Shown here in pieces: positions 55,769-64,000 of a stretch of DNA of 64,000 nt; position 1 is the stretch's first letter; each line of letters opens with the position of its first letter. The DNA comes from Collimonas fungivorans (GTDB lineage: Bacteria > Pseudomonadota > Gammaproteobacteria > Burkholderiales > Burkholderiaceae_D), in assembly GCF_001584145.1 (NCBI RefSeq), contig NZ_CP013232.1, positions 3,224,001 through 3,288,000 on the forward strand. The letters are read 5' to 3'. The notes below the pieces were generated by a model that worked only from the letters and a program-made list of their open reading frames with translations, did no database searches and was not told the DNA's origin. Made by a program: the position numbers and the translations under genes.

Positions 55769-56470
55769 TCACTTTGACGGCGCGCTGCGCAGGTCTTCCA
55801 GGAACATTCCCGCCGCCTTGGCTTCAGCTTCATGGGCCGGTTCGCGCCAGCTTTCCGTCAGGGCATCCGCGTGCCATTGCCGCATGGCCGGCAAATCGAG
55901 CAAACGCACCGCATAAGCTTGCGCTGCGGGGCCCAGCTTGAGGCCATAGGTCTGGATCCGGAAAGCCACAGGAGCAAAAAAGGCGTCGACGGCGCTGAAA
56001 TTTGCTCCCGCCAGGAAGGGCCCGCCAAAACGCTGCAGGCCCTCACCCCACAACTCATCCAGCCGCGCGATATCAGATTTGAGCGATGCCGGCAACTGCT
56101 CGATGCGCACCCGGATGCCGCAATTCATCGTGCAGTGCTCACGCAAGGCGCCGAAACCGGAATGCATCTCGGCGGCGGCGCAACGCGCCCAGCTCCTGGC
56201 TTGCGGATCGCTGGGCCAGACACCCTCATGGCGCTCTGCCAGGTATTCCGTGATCCCCAGCGAATCCCAGACAACCGTGCCGCCGTCGTTCAGCGCCGGC
56301 ACCTTGCCGGTCGGCGAAAAAATGCGGAACGCGTCCCAGTTGGAGCCTGGGGCTCCGTCGGCAAACGGCACCACATGTTCCTTGAACGCCAAACCAAGCT
56401 CACGCATCAGCACCCACGGACGCAGCGACCAGGACGAATAGTTTTTGTTGGCGATATACAGCTCATACAT
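55769..56470 (-). CDS. Glutathione S-transferase family protein
   Basis: 233-aa GST. The thioredoxin-like N-domain begins LYIANKNYSSWSLRPWVLMRELGLAF, with GKVPALNDGGTVVWDSLGITEYLAE binding glutathione. The helical C-domain contains GEGLQRFGGPFLAGANFSAVDAFFAPVAFRI. Substrate unknown. It ends 33 nt before arfB starts on the same strand, so they may share a transcript. Confidence 0.9.
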   Translation of the reverse strand: MYELYIANKNYSSWSLRPWVLMRELGLAFKEHVVPFADGAPGSNWDAFRIFSPTGKVPALNDGGTVVWDSLGITEYLAERHEGVWPSDPQARSWARCAAAEMHSGFGALREHCTMNCGIRVRIEQLPASLKSDIARLDELWGEGLQRFGGPFLAGANFSAVDAFFAPVAFRIQTYGLKLGPAAQAYAVRLLDLPAMRQWHADALTESWREPAHEAEAKAAGMFLEDLRSAPSK

Positions 56471-56630
56471 GATGTCTGGCGCTCCAGTGTAAGTTGTGAT
56501 GGCGAAAACCTGATAAATGCATGGGGTGCTGCCGCGTTGTCAGGTTTTTGCCGCAATTGCAGAGTGGCATTTTATATGTTTCCAGGCAAAAATACCCACG
56601 AAGCTGTAGCGTAACGATATCGACTGATGC

Positions 56631-57293
56631 ATGATGCCTGTTGCAACCGACAACTTAGCCAAGACCATGACGCCGCTCACCGCCAAGCCACGCGTAATCC
56701 CGCCGATCTCCAAGCTTCTGCTGCAGGTGCTGCAGATAGCGGCGCTGTTGCTGCCGGTGTTCGGGGCCAGCGTCTGCAGCGCCGCCGATCGTTACCTGAT
56801 TGACCCCGAGCATACGTTTTCCTCTTTCGAGTACAGCCACTGGGGTTTATCGATGCAGCGCAGCCGTTTTGACAGCACTTCAGGTTCGATTGAAATCGAC
56901 CAGGCCAGCCACGGCGGCAGCATCGACATCGAAATCGACGCGGCGTCGGTCAGCACCGGCAGCGACAGCTTCAACCAGGTCATGCGCTCCGGCGACTTCT
57001 TCGACGCCGCCAATTTTCCCAAGATCAGTTTCAAGTCTTCCAGCCTGCATTTTGAAGAACAGCAGCTGACGCATGTCGAAGGCGAGCTGACGATCAAGGG
57101 CATCACGCATCCGGTAACCCTGGAGATCAGCAATTTCAATTGTCGCTTCATGCTCATTTACGGCAAACAGGCCTGCGGCGCCAATGGCTCCGCCAAGATA
57201 CTGCGCAGCGATTACAAGCTCGGACGCTACGTCCCCTTTGTCAGCGATGCCGTGACCTTGCATATCGTCGTCGAGGCGATCAGGGAATATTGA
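56631..57293 (+). CDS. YceI family periplasmic protein
   Basis: 220-aa lipocalin-like protein. A long signal region ends ALLLPVFGASVCSA, then the YceI barrel: YLIDPEHTFSSFEYSHWGLSMQRSRFDSTSGSIEID, VMRSGDFFDAANFPKISFKSS, LTIKGITHPVTLEIS, FVSDAVTLHIVVEAI. YceI proteins bind polyisoprenoid or amphiphilic lipids in the periplasm. An in-frame ATG 36 nt downstream (MTPLTAKP) is an alternative start. It converges on the porin gene. Confidence 0.9.
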   Translation: MMPVATDNLAKTMTPLTAKPRVIPPISKLLLQVLQIAALLLPVFGASVCSAADRYLIDPEHTFSSFEYSHWGLSMQRSRFDSTSGSIEIDQASHGGSIDIEIDAASVSTGSDSFNQVMRSGDFFDAANFPKISFKSSSLHFEEQQLTHVEGELTIKGITHPVTLEISNFNCRFMLIYGKQACGANGSAKILRSDYKLGRYVPFVSDAVTLHIVVEAIREY

Positions 57294-57347
57294 AGCGAGG
57301 GCGCCGTACTGCACTCCTCAGGCAGCGGCCGGCGCGCCAAGCCAGCT

Positions 57348-58403
57348 TCAGAACTGGTGGAGAATCCCCGCGATCATCCCGGTCTGGTTATTGCCCGGCA
57401 CGATCTGGTTATCGATGCCATTGACGCCCATGTTCGATCCGCCCCGGTTGCGTGCGTAAGAGGCAAGCAGGTACAGGCTGCTGCGCTTGGACAAATCGTA
57501 AGTTCCCAACAGCGTGATCGTAACAGGATCGGCAGCGCTTCCCTTGGTGTCGGTATAGGCCATCATGCCGGCCAGGGAAATTGCCGGCGTTGCCTGGTAT
57601 TTCAATCCGCCCCAGTATAAATTGGAGGCACCGGAAATATTCTCGACATCGGAATCCAGCCAGCGGTAGCCAAGGTAGGTCGTGAGTGGTCCCGCACTAT
57701 AGCTGAGGCCGGCCGCAAGGCGTTTTTCGACCTGGCTCCGGGAAGCGTACGATGTGCCATGGCGCTGATCGAAAACCAGGCCGATGCCCAGAGCGCCGGG
57801 AGTATATTGCAAGCCCGCGCCCAGCTCGCGCCCGACCTTCGGCGCGCCGGCCATTTCGCCGCCTTCTTTTATGGTGCTGTCATAACCGAAGCTGTACAGC
57901 CCGGTCACCGTCACATCCCTGAATTTTCCACTATATTTGATGGAGTTGTCGGCACGCTCGGCAAATGCCGGATCGTGCGTCAGCGTCGAATAAGACGCCA
58001 TGCCGGTTGGATCAAAAGGATAAATTACATCGAATAAAATGTTGTAGTGGCGACCGACTGTCACGCTGCCGGATTCTCCAGCCAGCCCAACATAGGCGCG
58101 GCGGCCGAACAGGCGGCCGTTCTGGCCTGAAGCGCCTGTGTCGGAGTCAAATCCGCTTTCCAGGCGGTAGATGGCGCGCAGGCCGCCGCCCAGATCTTCG
58201 CTGCCTTCCAGTCCCCAGCGCGAACCCCACAGGTTGCCGGAATTGTGATGAATGCGGCGGCTGGGGTTGCCATCGGCATCGGGGACGTTGTTCACCATTT
58301 CTATGCCGCTATCTATCACACCGAACAGAGTAACACCGGTCTGCGCAAAAGCGCTGCCGGCCAGCAGCGCCGCCATCGCAGCCATGCATGATTTTTTCTT
58401 CAA
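57348..58403 (-). CDS. Gram-negative porin
   Basis: 351-aa outer-membrane general porin of the beta-proteobacterial (OmpC/Omp32-like) family. Signal MKKKSCMAAMAALLAGSAFA, first strand QTGVTLFGVIDSGIEMV, family loop GSRWGLEGSEDLGGGLRAIYRLESGFD...GRLFGRRAYVGLAG, and final residues ILHQF with the C-terminal phenylalanine needed for BAM assembly. It lies 170 nt downstream of the C45 hydrolase gene on the same strand and could supply its substrate, but no evidence shows this. Confidence 0.92.
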   Translation of the reverse strand: MKKKSCMAAMAALLAGSAFAQTGVTLFGVIDSGIEMVNNVPDADGNPSRRIHHNSGNLWGSRWGLEGSEDLGGGLRAIYRLESGFDSDTGASGQNGRLFGRRAYVGLAGESGSVTVGRHYNILFDVIYPFDPTGMASYSTLTHDPAFAERADNSIKYSGKFRDVTVTGLYSFGYDSTIKEGGEMAGAPKVGRELGAGLQYTPGALGIGLVFDQRHGTSYASRSQVEKRLAAGLSYSAGPLTTYLGYRWLDSDVENISGASNLYWGGLKYQATPAISLAGMMAYTDTKGSAADPVTITLLGTYDLSKRSSLYLLASYARNRGGSNMGVNGIDNQIVPGNNQTGMIAGILHQF

Positions 58404-58574
58404 TTGAAATTCCTCCTTGTTTGATCACCGTGTGCTTCTTTTTTGAAAGCAGACTCGCGCCGCTGTATTTTTATGTCATGTCAGCTCCTTCCGATATTTG
58501 GAGACGCAGCAATTCCTCGCGGCGGCGATGTTTGACTTCCTTGGTTAAAACGAGGCCGGGCCGGAGTGACCCGG

Positions 58575-59741
58575 CTACAGGCGGTACTCGACGAAAGCGC
58601 CCGGCTGGTGTGGTTTGCACGCTATCCACATGGTGCGGCTGGCGGCATCGATCAGGGTCGTTGCGACTGCCGCGTCAGGTTTGCGCAAGACGCCGCCGAT
58701 GCCGGGAAAATCATCGGCCAGCGCCTTCTTGACCGTTGCCCAATCGATTTTTCCCGGACCGCGATTGATGGTTTGCAGCATCGCCGTCTCCACGGACCGT
58801 TGGCGATAGAGGGAATCCGGGTTGACGGCTAGCCCGCTGGCGCGCAGCTTGCTGTGTGCCACCGGACATAACCAGTGACTGGCATGCACCAGCAAGCCGT
58901 GTTGCGGCGTCAGCCAGAAAATTTCGTCCGGCGCGCACTCCAGGTCGACCGCGTCGCCAAGGTGCTGGCCGTCGCCGCTGATCCCGGCCTGCGCCAGCAT
59001 CAGGTTGATGGAGCAAAGGCGCCGGGTCCGCCACAGCAGCTTCATGGCCGCGTGCATGCTCGGCGCTTCCAGCATCTTGCGCAGCACCAGCACCAGAGGC
59101 ACATCGGCCAGCTGGCGGTAATCGCGATCCGAACTCAGGGAGTTGCCGGTCAGGGACAGGCCGGCGCTGTTGAAACCGTGCCGCGCCAGGCTGCCGGCTT
59201 CGGTCAAGATGAGCAGGTCCGGTTCCTGCGCAGCGCCGCCGCGCCGGATGCGCAGGACGATGCCGGCATCCAGGCACTTTTCCCGCCAGTCCCAGCTATG
59301 GGCATGCATCAGACGTCCGCAATCTGCGTTTTCCGGCAACACCACAAGATTGGTGCAGCCGTCGTCACGGTCCTGCCGCATCGCGGACAACTCACCGTGG
59401 CTAGACTGCCCGTGGCTAGACCGCCCGTATCCAAACAGCATTTCGCTGCGACAGTTGATGAGGATGACATCCTCCAGCGGCACGCCGGCACCATCGGCTA
59501 TGCCCTGCATTTCCTCCAGGTAGTCGGGGTCGAAGCGCTTGATCGCCGGCTGCATGCCCTGCGCCAGCGTGCGCAGGCGTCCGGTGCAGATATTCTGCCG
59601 CGCCAGCTGCAAGCGATACAGCCCGGCGCTGTGGGCGATGCGTTCAGGGACTGCAGCACCGTGCTGCCACCCACGCTGATAGGGAGAGCCGCACACGCTC
59701 ACTTCAGGAAAAGATTCAACCGCCGCCACAATAGCGCTCAT
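58575..59741 (-). CDS. C45-family acyltransferase/hydrolase (isopenicillin-N acyltransferase-like)
   Basis: 388-aa NTN hydrolase of peptidase family C45. Autocatalytic cleavage is expected at the Gly-Cys of RDDGCTNLVV (Cys 129), freeing the nucleophile. Also typical: GSPYQRGWQHG near the N-terminus, EEMQGIADGAGVPLEDVILINCRSE, HSWDWRE and NSAGLSLTGNSL. Relatives hydrolyse or transfer acyl amides, including penicillins. No signal peptide is seen. It is divergent from a GntR regulator gene that may control it, with a porin gene downstream. The real substrate is unknown. Confidence 0.85.
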   Translation of the reverse strand: MSAIVAAVESFPEVSVCGSPYQRGWQHGAAVPERIAHSAGLYRLQLARQNICTGRLRTLAQGMQPAIKRFDPDYLEEMQGIADGAGVPLEDVILINCRSEMLFGYGRSSHGQSSHGELSAMRQDRDDGCTNLVVLPENADCGRLMHAHSWDWREKCLDAGIVLRIRRGGAAQEPDLLILTEAGSLARHGFNSAGLSLTGNSLSSDRDYRQLADVPLVLVLRKMLEAPSMHAAMKLLWRTRRLCSINLMLAQAGISGDGQHLGDAVDLECAPDEIFWLTPQHGLLVHASHWLCPVAHSKLRASGLAVNPDSLYRQRSVETAMLQTINRGPGKIDWATVKKALADDFPGIGGVLRKPDAAVATTLIDAASRTMWIACKPHQPGAFVEYRL

Positions 59742-59936
59742 GCAGGATGCCTCCGAAATTGTTTAATCGACAATTGCGGAGTATCTTGTATTAACTTTTT
59801 GATAAAATCAATTCAATGTTACCTTTTGAGAATTACCTTATCCGTTGTGTGCATTCGCCCAGCTTGCTCTATGGTTTACTCGTATGATATTAATCATTTA
59901 ACATTGAGCGAATGTAAACCTAACAGCGGCACCAGA

Positions 59937-60824
59937 ATGAGCAAAACAACAAAACCCAGCCGCCCCAGCCCTTTGCAACTTGACCTGGCAAATCGCCTGA
60001 TCCAGCAGATCACCACCGGTGAACTGCCCGCCGGCACCCATCTGACCGAAGAAGGCCTGGCCAGTCAGTTCGACGTCTCGCGGACCCCGGTCAAAGCTGC
60101 ATTGCGCCTGGTGGCGGAGCAAGAGTTGCTGGACTATCACGTCAACAGCGGCTACTTCGTCAGCAGCAATGCCCGCCCGGAAAGAGCGGCAGAGATGGTG
60201 GTCGACGGCATCAGCGGCGACACCCTGTATCTGCGCCTGATCGACGACCGCACCCGCAACCTGTTGCCCGACACCATGACGGAGACCGATTTCCTGGAGC
60301 GCTATGAGGTGCCGCGCAGCCTGCTGAGAGGGACACTGGTGCGCATGGCGGCGGACGGCCTGATCGAGAAGCGCCGCGGCCAGGGCTGGAATTTCCCGAC
60401 GACCATCGGTTCGCCGGAGCTGATGAGCGAAAGCTACCAGTTCCGCATCATGGTGGAGTGCGGCGGACTGCTGGAAAGCAGTTTCCAGATAGACGCCATC
60501 CAGCTGCAGAACAGCCGCCTGGCGCACGAAAAATTATTGCAGCAGACACCAGGAGACTATTCAGCTTCGGCGTTTTTCGGCCTCAACGCCGCCTTCCACG
60601 AAATGCTGGCGCGCTTCTCCAACAATCGCTTCGTGCTGCAGGCGGTGCAACAGCAAAACCAGCTCAGGCGGCTGGGCGAACATATCGCATTCCACCGCGA
60701 TCCGCGCCAGATCGATTCATGCAAGGAACATCTGCAAATCATCCAGGCGCTGGAAAACGACAACCGGGAATGGGCATCCGCCCTGATGCGACATCATCTT
60801 GGCGTCGCCCGCGATATTAAGTGA
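59937..60824 (+). CDS. GntR-family regulator with two winged-helix domains and FCD-like domain
   Basis: 295-aa regulator. The first winged helix covers residues ~10-75 (LANRLIQQITTGELPAGTHLTEEGLASQFDVSRTPVKAALRLVAEQELL). A second, similar one follows (GDTLYLRLIDDRTRNLLPDTMTETDFLERYEVPRSLLRGTLVRMAADGLIEKRRGQGW). The C-terminal part resembles the helical FCD ligand domain (FHEMLARFSNNRFVLQAVQQQNQLRR...HLQIIQALENDNREWASALMRHH). Tandem wHTH is uncommon in GntR proteins. ATG at 59937; the open frame upstream to 58875 is antisense to the C45 gene and not part of it. It likely controls the divergent C45 gene. Confidence 0.88.
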   Translation: MSKTTKPSRPSPLQLDLANRLIQQITTGELPAGTHLTEEGLASQFDVSRTPVKAALRLVAEQELLDYHVNSGYFVSSNARPERAAEMVVDGISGDTLYLRLIDDRTRNLLPDTMTETDFLERYEVPRSLLRGTLVRMAADGLIEKRRGQGWNFPTTIGSPELMSESYQFRIMVECGGLLESSFQIDAIQLQNSRLAHEKLLQQTPGDYSASAFFGLNAAFHEMLARFSNNRFVLQAVQQQNQLRRLGEHIAFHRDPRQIDSCKEHLQIIQALENDNREWASALMRHHLGVARDIK

Positions 60825-61008
60825 TTAGATTAGAAATGTATTTATGATCAAAAAAGATCGGCGCCGGATTGCGTAAAATCAAAACATCCGGCGATGATCG
60901 ACATGTTGGTCGCCATTATCGGCAATCCATATTCGGCCGAAGTCCTGCCCGACACAAAACCCGCCGGACACCTTGGACCGGAAACCCGTCCGTAATGCGG
61001 TGAATGCG

Positions 61009-61332
61009 CTAGCTTAAATGCGGCAATTTGGCATCCACGGCGGCCAGCCGCGCTTCCAGGGTGTGTATCTTTTGCAGCAGGTTGAGCGCCATCGCCACGC
61101 CATGCGTATCGAGCTCAAAATCGTCGCGCAGGCGGCGCGCGGTCCTGGCGAGCACGATCGTCTGCGCGCGGAACACATAGGACGACGCGGTGTTCCGGTC
61201 CGGCTCGATGGCGCCGATCGCCACCAGTTCTGCCAGCTCGTCATGGCTGAGCCCGGAAAACTCTGCCAGCTCATCCAGCGAACACACCTCGATATCGTTT
61301 AACCAAACGGCCTCTACCAATAGAGCAGTCAT
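61009..61332 (-). CDS. cbpM: Chaperone modulator CbpM
   Basis: 107-aa MerR-like helical protein that binds the J-domain of CbpA and inhibits its co-chaperone and DNA-binding activity. Sequence shows a winged-helix-like part (VCSLDELAEFSGLSHDELAELVAIGAIEPD) and a C-terminal coiled coil (MALNLLQKIHTLEARLAAVDAKL). It starts 10 nt after cbpA ends, the standard cbpA-cbpM arrangement. Confidence 0.92.
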   Translation of the reverse strand: MTALLVEAVWLNDIEVCSLDELAEFSGLSHDELAELVAIGAIEPDRNTASSYVFRAQTIVLARTARRLRDDFELDTHGVAMALNLLQKIHTLEARLAAVDAKLPHLS

Positions 61333-61342
61333 TGGCGCTCTC

Positions 61343-62275
61343 CTAGCTAAGATGTTGTCGCGGATTGAATGCCGATTCCGCTGCGAGTTGCTGGAACAGT
61401 TCGCGCTCGCGCGCGCTCGGCGCCGGCGGCACTTCTATCCTCACCACCGCATACAGGTTGCCTTGCTCGCCGCCAGCCGACGGCAAACCGCGCCTGGCCA
61501 GGCGGAACTGGCGATTGGCGGCGGTGCCGGCAGGAACGCTCAGCTCAACCTTGCCGCCCAGCGTCGGCACCAGCACGGCAGCGCCCAGCACCGCTTCCCA
61601 TGGTGCCAGCGGCAGGTCGATATACAGGTCTTTTCCGCTCACCCGATACAAGGGATGCGGGATCACTTTCATCACCACATACAGGTCGCCATGCTTGCCG
61701 CCATCCTGTCCCTGGCCGCCCTTGCCGGCCAGGCGCAGGCGCTGGCCGTCCTCCGCGCCCTTCGGAACCTTTACCCGATAGGTGTGCGGCACACGGTGCA
61801 AGGCGCCGTGCTCGTCGTACTCGGACATGCTCAGGCGGACGTCGGTTTCGCCGCCCTCGTAAATCTGTTCCAGCGTGATCGGCGCATTGACTTCGTAATC
61901 CTCGCCGCGCATCGGGCGCACTCTGGCTCCAGGCCCGGCGCCGTGGCGCGAGGCGGCGAAAGCAGCCAGGATATCGGCCATGTCGACATCGCCGAAAGCG
62001 GTCCCGCCAGCGGCGAAACCTTGCTGCCAGGACTGCGGCGGCTCGACGTTTTCACCGGTCTGGTGGCTGCCCAGCTGGTCGTAGGCGGCGCGCTTTTCCG
62101 TGTCCTTCAAGGTCGAATAAGCTTCAGCGATGTCCTTGAATTTCTCTTCCCCGGCCGGATCCTTGGAAACATCCGGATGGTATTTGTGCGCCAGCTTGCG
62201 ATAGGCCTGCTTGATTTCGGCGGCGCTGGCCGTGCGTTCGACGCCAAGGGCGCTGTAGTAGTCTTTGAATTTCAT
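61343..62275 (-). CDS. cbpA: DnaJ-type co-chaperone / curved-DNA-binding protein CbpA
   Basis: 310-aa J-domain protein. The J-domain ([38 protein letters not shown]) has the HPD motif. A Gly-poor linker follows, then the two beta-barrel client domains ([56 protein letters not shown]). The zinc-finger of DnaJ is absent, as in CbpA. It stimulates DnaK and binds DNA. It is 1 nt from the FMN reductase gene upstream, so probably co-transcribed. Confidence 0.93.
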   Translation of the reverse strand: MKFKDYYSALGVERTASAAEIKQAYRKLAHKYHPDVSKDPAGEEKFKDIAEAYSTLKDTEKRAAYDQLGSHQTGENVEPPQSWQQGFAAGGTAFGDVDMADILAAFAASRHGAGPGARVRPMRGEDYEVNAPITLEQIYEGGETDVRLSMSEYDEHGALHRVPHTYRVKVPKGAEDGQRLRLAGKGGQGQDGGKHGDLYVVMKVIPHPLYRVSGKDLYIDLPLAPWEAVLGAAVLVPTLGGKVELSVPAGTAANRQFRLARRGLPSAGGEQGNLYAVVRIEVPPAPSARERELFQQLAAESAFNPRQHLS

Positions 62276-62276
62276 T

Positions 62277-62828
62277 TCAGTTTTTCAAGAACTCGACAAA
62301 ATTCCGGTTGAATTCCCTGAGCTGTTCACGCACTTGCTGGTCGACCAGCTCACCGCTTTCGTTGAATGCCTTGCCGGCGTGCGACACCATCAAGCGGCCG
62401 CCGAACCAGGGTTGCATGCCCAGCGTACGCAATACCGGCAGCCAGGCGTTCTGCGACAGCACGGTGCCGAAACCGCCGGGCGAGGCGCCGATCACCGCCA
62501 CCCGGCGGCCGCGGAAGATGCGGGCGCTGTCGGCCGGCGGCCTTGACAGCCAGTCAAGCGCGTTCTTGAACACGCCCGGCATCGAATTATTGTATTCCGG
62601 CGTCACCAGCAGCAGCGCATCGGCCACCGCGATCTGCTCTTTCAGCAGCGCCACCGCCGGCGGGATACCCTCGGCCAGTTCGAGGTCGCCGTCATACAGG
62701 GGGATACCTTTGATGCTGCCGATTTCCAGCTCCGAGCCAGCCGGCATCAGTTCGGCGGCCGCACGCAGCAAGGCGGCGTTCAGCGAACCGCTGCGCAAGC
62801 TGCCGGCTACTCCGACAATCTTCGACAT
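62277..62828 (-). CDS. NADPH-dependent FMN reductase
   Basis: 183-aa flavodoxin-like reductase. [19 protein letters not shown] binds the FMN phosphate; [22 protein letters not shown] is the flavin-edge loop typical of ChrR/SsuE/azoreductase-type enzymes. ATG at 62828 with AGGAG 6 nt upstream. It overlaps neither neighbour: OsmC ends 20 nt before and cbpA starts 1 nt after. Likely a quinone or flavin reductase of the stress response. Confidence 0.9.
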   Translation of the reverse strand: MSKIVGVAGSLRSGSLNAALLRAAAELMPAGSELEIGSIKGIPLYDGDLELAEGIPPAVALLKEQIAVADALLLVTPEYNNSMPGVFKNALDWLSRPPADSARIFRGRRVAVIGASPGGFGTVLSQNAWLPVLRTLGMQPWFGGRLMVSHAGKAFNESGELVDQQVREQLREFNRNFVEFLKN

Positions 62829-62848
62829 GCGTTTCTCCTCAGGATGGG

Positions 62849-63259
62849 TCAAGCCTGCGGCTCAAGCCGAGCCGGATTCAAGGTGGTCTGAATTTCCGTA
62901 CCTTGCCTGATAGTCTTTGTGACTGGCGTCTTTTCACAGATCTCGCCCAGCCTGCCAATCTGTTCCGGGCTGAGCAGCGCGCCAAAAGCGACCGTGCGAT
63001 CGATCTTTTCGTGCCCTTGTTCATCGCGCGAAAAGCGCAGCCGCACGTCGATCAGGCCCAGCTCCCATTGTTTACGATCGGCGTACATGCGTAAAGTCAG
63101 GGAGGTGCAGGCGGCCAGTCCAGCCAGCAGCAGTTCATAGGGCGCGGGGCCGCTGTCGGTGCCGCCGTTGTCGAGCGGTTCGTCGGCCTGCAGCCGGTGC
63201 GACCGGGCCTGGATTTGCTGGACATAGCCAGTGGTGCTTTGTAAATGTACAGACGCCAT
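62849..63259 (-). CDS. OsmC-family peroxidase-like protein
   Basis: 136-aa OsmC/Ohr superfamily protein. Core residues: DEPLDNGGTDSGPAPYELLLAGLAACTSLTLRMYADRK (first cysteine) and GRLGEICEKTPVTKTI (second cysteine), the redox pair that reduces organic hydroperoxides. Starts MASVHLQSTTGYVQQIQARSH. Together with the FMN reductase and CbpA/CbpM it forms a stress-type minus-strand run. Confidence 0.9.
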   Translation of the reverse strand: MASVHLQSTTGYVQQIQARSHRLQADEPLDNGGTDSGPAPYELLLAGLAACTSLTLRMYADRKQWELGLIDVRLRFSRDEQGHEKIDRTVAFGALLSPEQIGRLGEICEKTPVTKTIRQGTEIQTTLNPARLEPQA

Positions 63260-63325
63260 GAGCTCTCCATAACAAGTTGGGATTTGATATAGAGACTATA
63301 GCCGTTTTAGAGGATCGCGATGCTG

Positions 63326-63655
63326 CTAAAGCAGTTCAACCTGGCGGCGCAACGCGAGACAGGCCGCGGCCAGTTGCATGTGATCGACGGCCAGCCCCGT
63401 ATTCAAGACGGCTTCAATGTGCAGCGTGGCGTCAACCATCGCTGCCATGCGGAAAATCATGGCCGCGCCTTTCAGCCTGTGCGCCATCTGCTGCACGGCG
63501 CGGTAGTCGTAGCTGGCCAGGGCTTGCTCGATGCTGGCCAGATCTTGCCGGGCGCTGGCCAGGAACAGATCGTCTAGCCCGAGCTCGGATTCGTCCAAAG
63601 GCAATAGCGGATCTGGCGGCGGCTGGCTACCTTTGCTCTTGTTCATTTCATCCAC
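63326..63655 (-). CDS. Stand-alone Hpt phosphotransfer protein
   Basis: 109-aa histidine-containing phosphotransfer domain. The phosphorylated His is in MAHRLKGAAMIF. The rest is helical (DLASIEQALASYDYRAVQQ; HMQLAAACLALRRQVELL), four helices as expected. The N-terminal ~30 residues are Pro/Ser-rich. It carries phosphate between a hybrid kinase and a response regulator that lie outside the window or elsewhere. 66 nt upstream of the OsmC gene. Confidence 0.85.
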   Translation of the reverse strand: MDEMNKSKGSQPPPDPLLPLDESELGLDDLFLASARQDLASIEQALASYDYRAVQQMAHRLKGAAMIFRMAAMVDATLHIEAVLNTGLAVDHMQLAAACLALRRQVELL

Positions 63656-63933
63656 TTCTAGTATTTATCCCCGGGATACCGCAACGACTGCCCGCATGGC
63701 AGGACAAGGCGCGCGGCCTGTATTCATCCTTTTATGGCCAGATGAACAGAGATAGCCTAGATTTGGAGCTTACTTGCAGCAATAGCAAACTTATATATTT
63801 CACAATCGTTAACATTGGGTAACAACAATCCGTCGGCCGCAGCCGCAAAAAACCGACGAATTTACAACACATATTTGCCGCATTGCAATGAAAAGCGGAT
63901 GTTTTTCACTCCGCCCGATTTAAGCCACTCGAT
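63656..63933. other. Intergenic region, no gene seen
   Basis: Upstream of the Hpt gene. Stop codons occur in all frames or only very short frames exist. It should contain the Hpt promoter; no distinct motif is obvious. Confidence 0.4.
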
Positions 63934-64000
63934 TCAAGCCGCCCCTAGCCGCCATAGCGAAGTCAGCTCAGCGGCGCGCGCGGCGTGCAGCGGATCTGCC
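63934..64000 (-). CDS. Possible 3' end of a minus-strand gene cut by the window edge
   Basis: Reading inward from the right edge on the minus strand gives an open frame ending ADPLHAARAAELTSLWRLGAA and TGA at 63934-63936. Its Ala/Leu/Arg composition fits a GC-rich native gene C-terminus. It is too short to identify. Confidence 0.3.
   Translation of the reverse strand, partial: ADPLHAARAAELTSLWRLGAA

Noticed and set aside
58875..59936. N-terminal extension of the GntR regulator
   Set aside because: The extension is antisense to the C45 gene and Gln/Arg-rich; the regulator is complete from 59937.
1..64000. CRISPR array, insertion sequences, prophage or rRNA operon
   Set aside because: No spaced repeats, transposase, phage structural genes or rRNA sequence were seen.

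Overview
The window looks like chromosome from a beta-proteobacterium of the family Oxalobacteraceae. Collimonas is my best guess; this is inference from gene order and gene content, not from a database search. Supporting signs are the gmk-rpoZ-spoT operon, the cysS / alkA-like / accA / tilS / ask block, the ppiA-ppiB-lpxH-cysE neighbourhood, rlmB-rnr beside a tRNA-Leu, and a chitin-type AA10 LPMO gene. Most genes are GC-rich. Some stretches (about 14.4-14.8, 16.0-17.8 and 39.5-44.9 kb) are visibly more AT-rich.

Layout. 0-4.1 kb: a small membrane protein, then moaE, moaD, moeA and thrC on the minus strand. moeA and thrC each carry an apparent 1-base deletion. 4.2-8.0 kb: DUF2164 gene, divergent gmk-rpoZ-spoT (stringent response), with a perfect 9-bp inverted repeat before gmk. 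8.0-15.7 kb: DUF1178, a PEP-mutase-like enzyme, small secreted proteins, an H-NS-like protein without its DNA-binding half, a lipoprotein-type subtilisin autotransporter, DUF805 and an isochorismatase-like hydrolase. 15.8-19.4 kb: tRNA-Leu(UAA), AT-rich lipoprotein genes and unknown secreted proteins. 19.5-25.0 kb: LysE exporter and a YtfQRT-YjfF-type sugar ABC transporter. 25.3-29.3 kb: AcvB/VirJ plus MprF (lysyl-phosphatidylglycerol metabolism). 29.5-39.4 kb: tRNA-Ser and housekeeping genes from ask to cysE.

39.56-44.87 kb is the most unusual region. A degenerate tRNA-like sequence lies 18 nt before a tightly packed five-gene operon: an unrecognised protein, an IscS-like cysteine desulfurase, a D-Ala-D-Ala-ligase-like ATP-grasp enzyme, an EamA/DMT exporter and a divergent cystathionine-beta-lyase-like enzyme. 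It is AT-richer than its neighbours and sits between cysE and rlmB. I read it as a candidate small biosynthetic cluster for an exported amino-acid-like or dipeptide-like, possibly sulfur-containing product. That function is inference.

44.9-64.0 kb: rlmB, rnr, tRNA-Leu(CAG), an LPMO gene broken by one in-frame stop, a MASE1-PAS membrane sensor overlapping an alpha/beta hydrolase with a cysteine nucleophile, a frameshifted patatin/two-partner outer-membrane protein, a metallophosphoesterase, arfB, a GST, YceI, a porin, a C45 acyltransferase-like hydrolase divergent from a tandem-winged-helix GntR regulator, cbpM-cbpA, an FMN reductase, OsmC and an Hpt protein. Three separate single-base deletions in short homopolymer-like runs (moeA, thrC, patatin) suggest residual sequencing indels rather than real gene loss.
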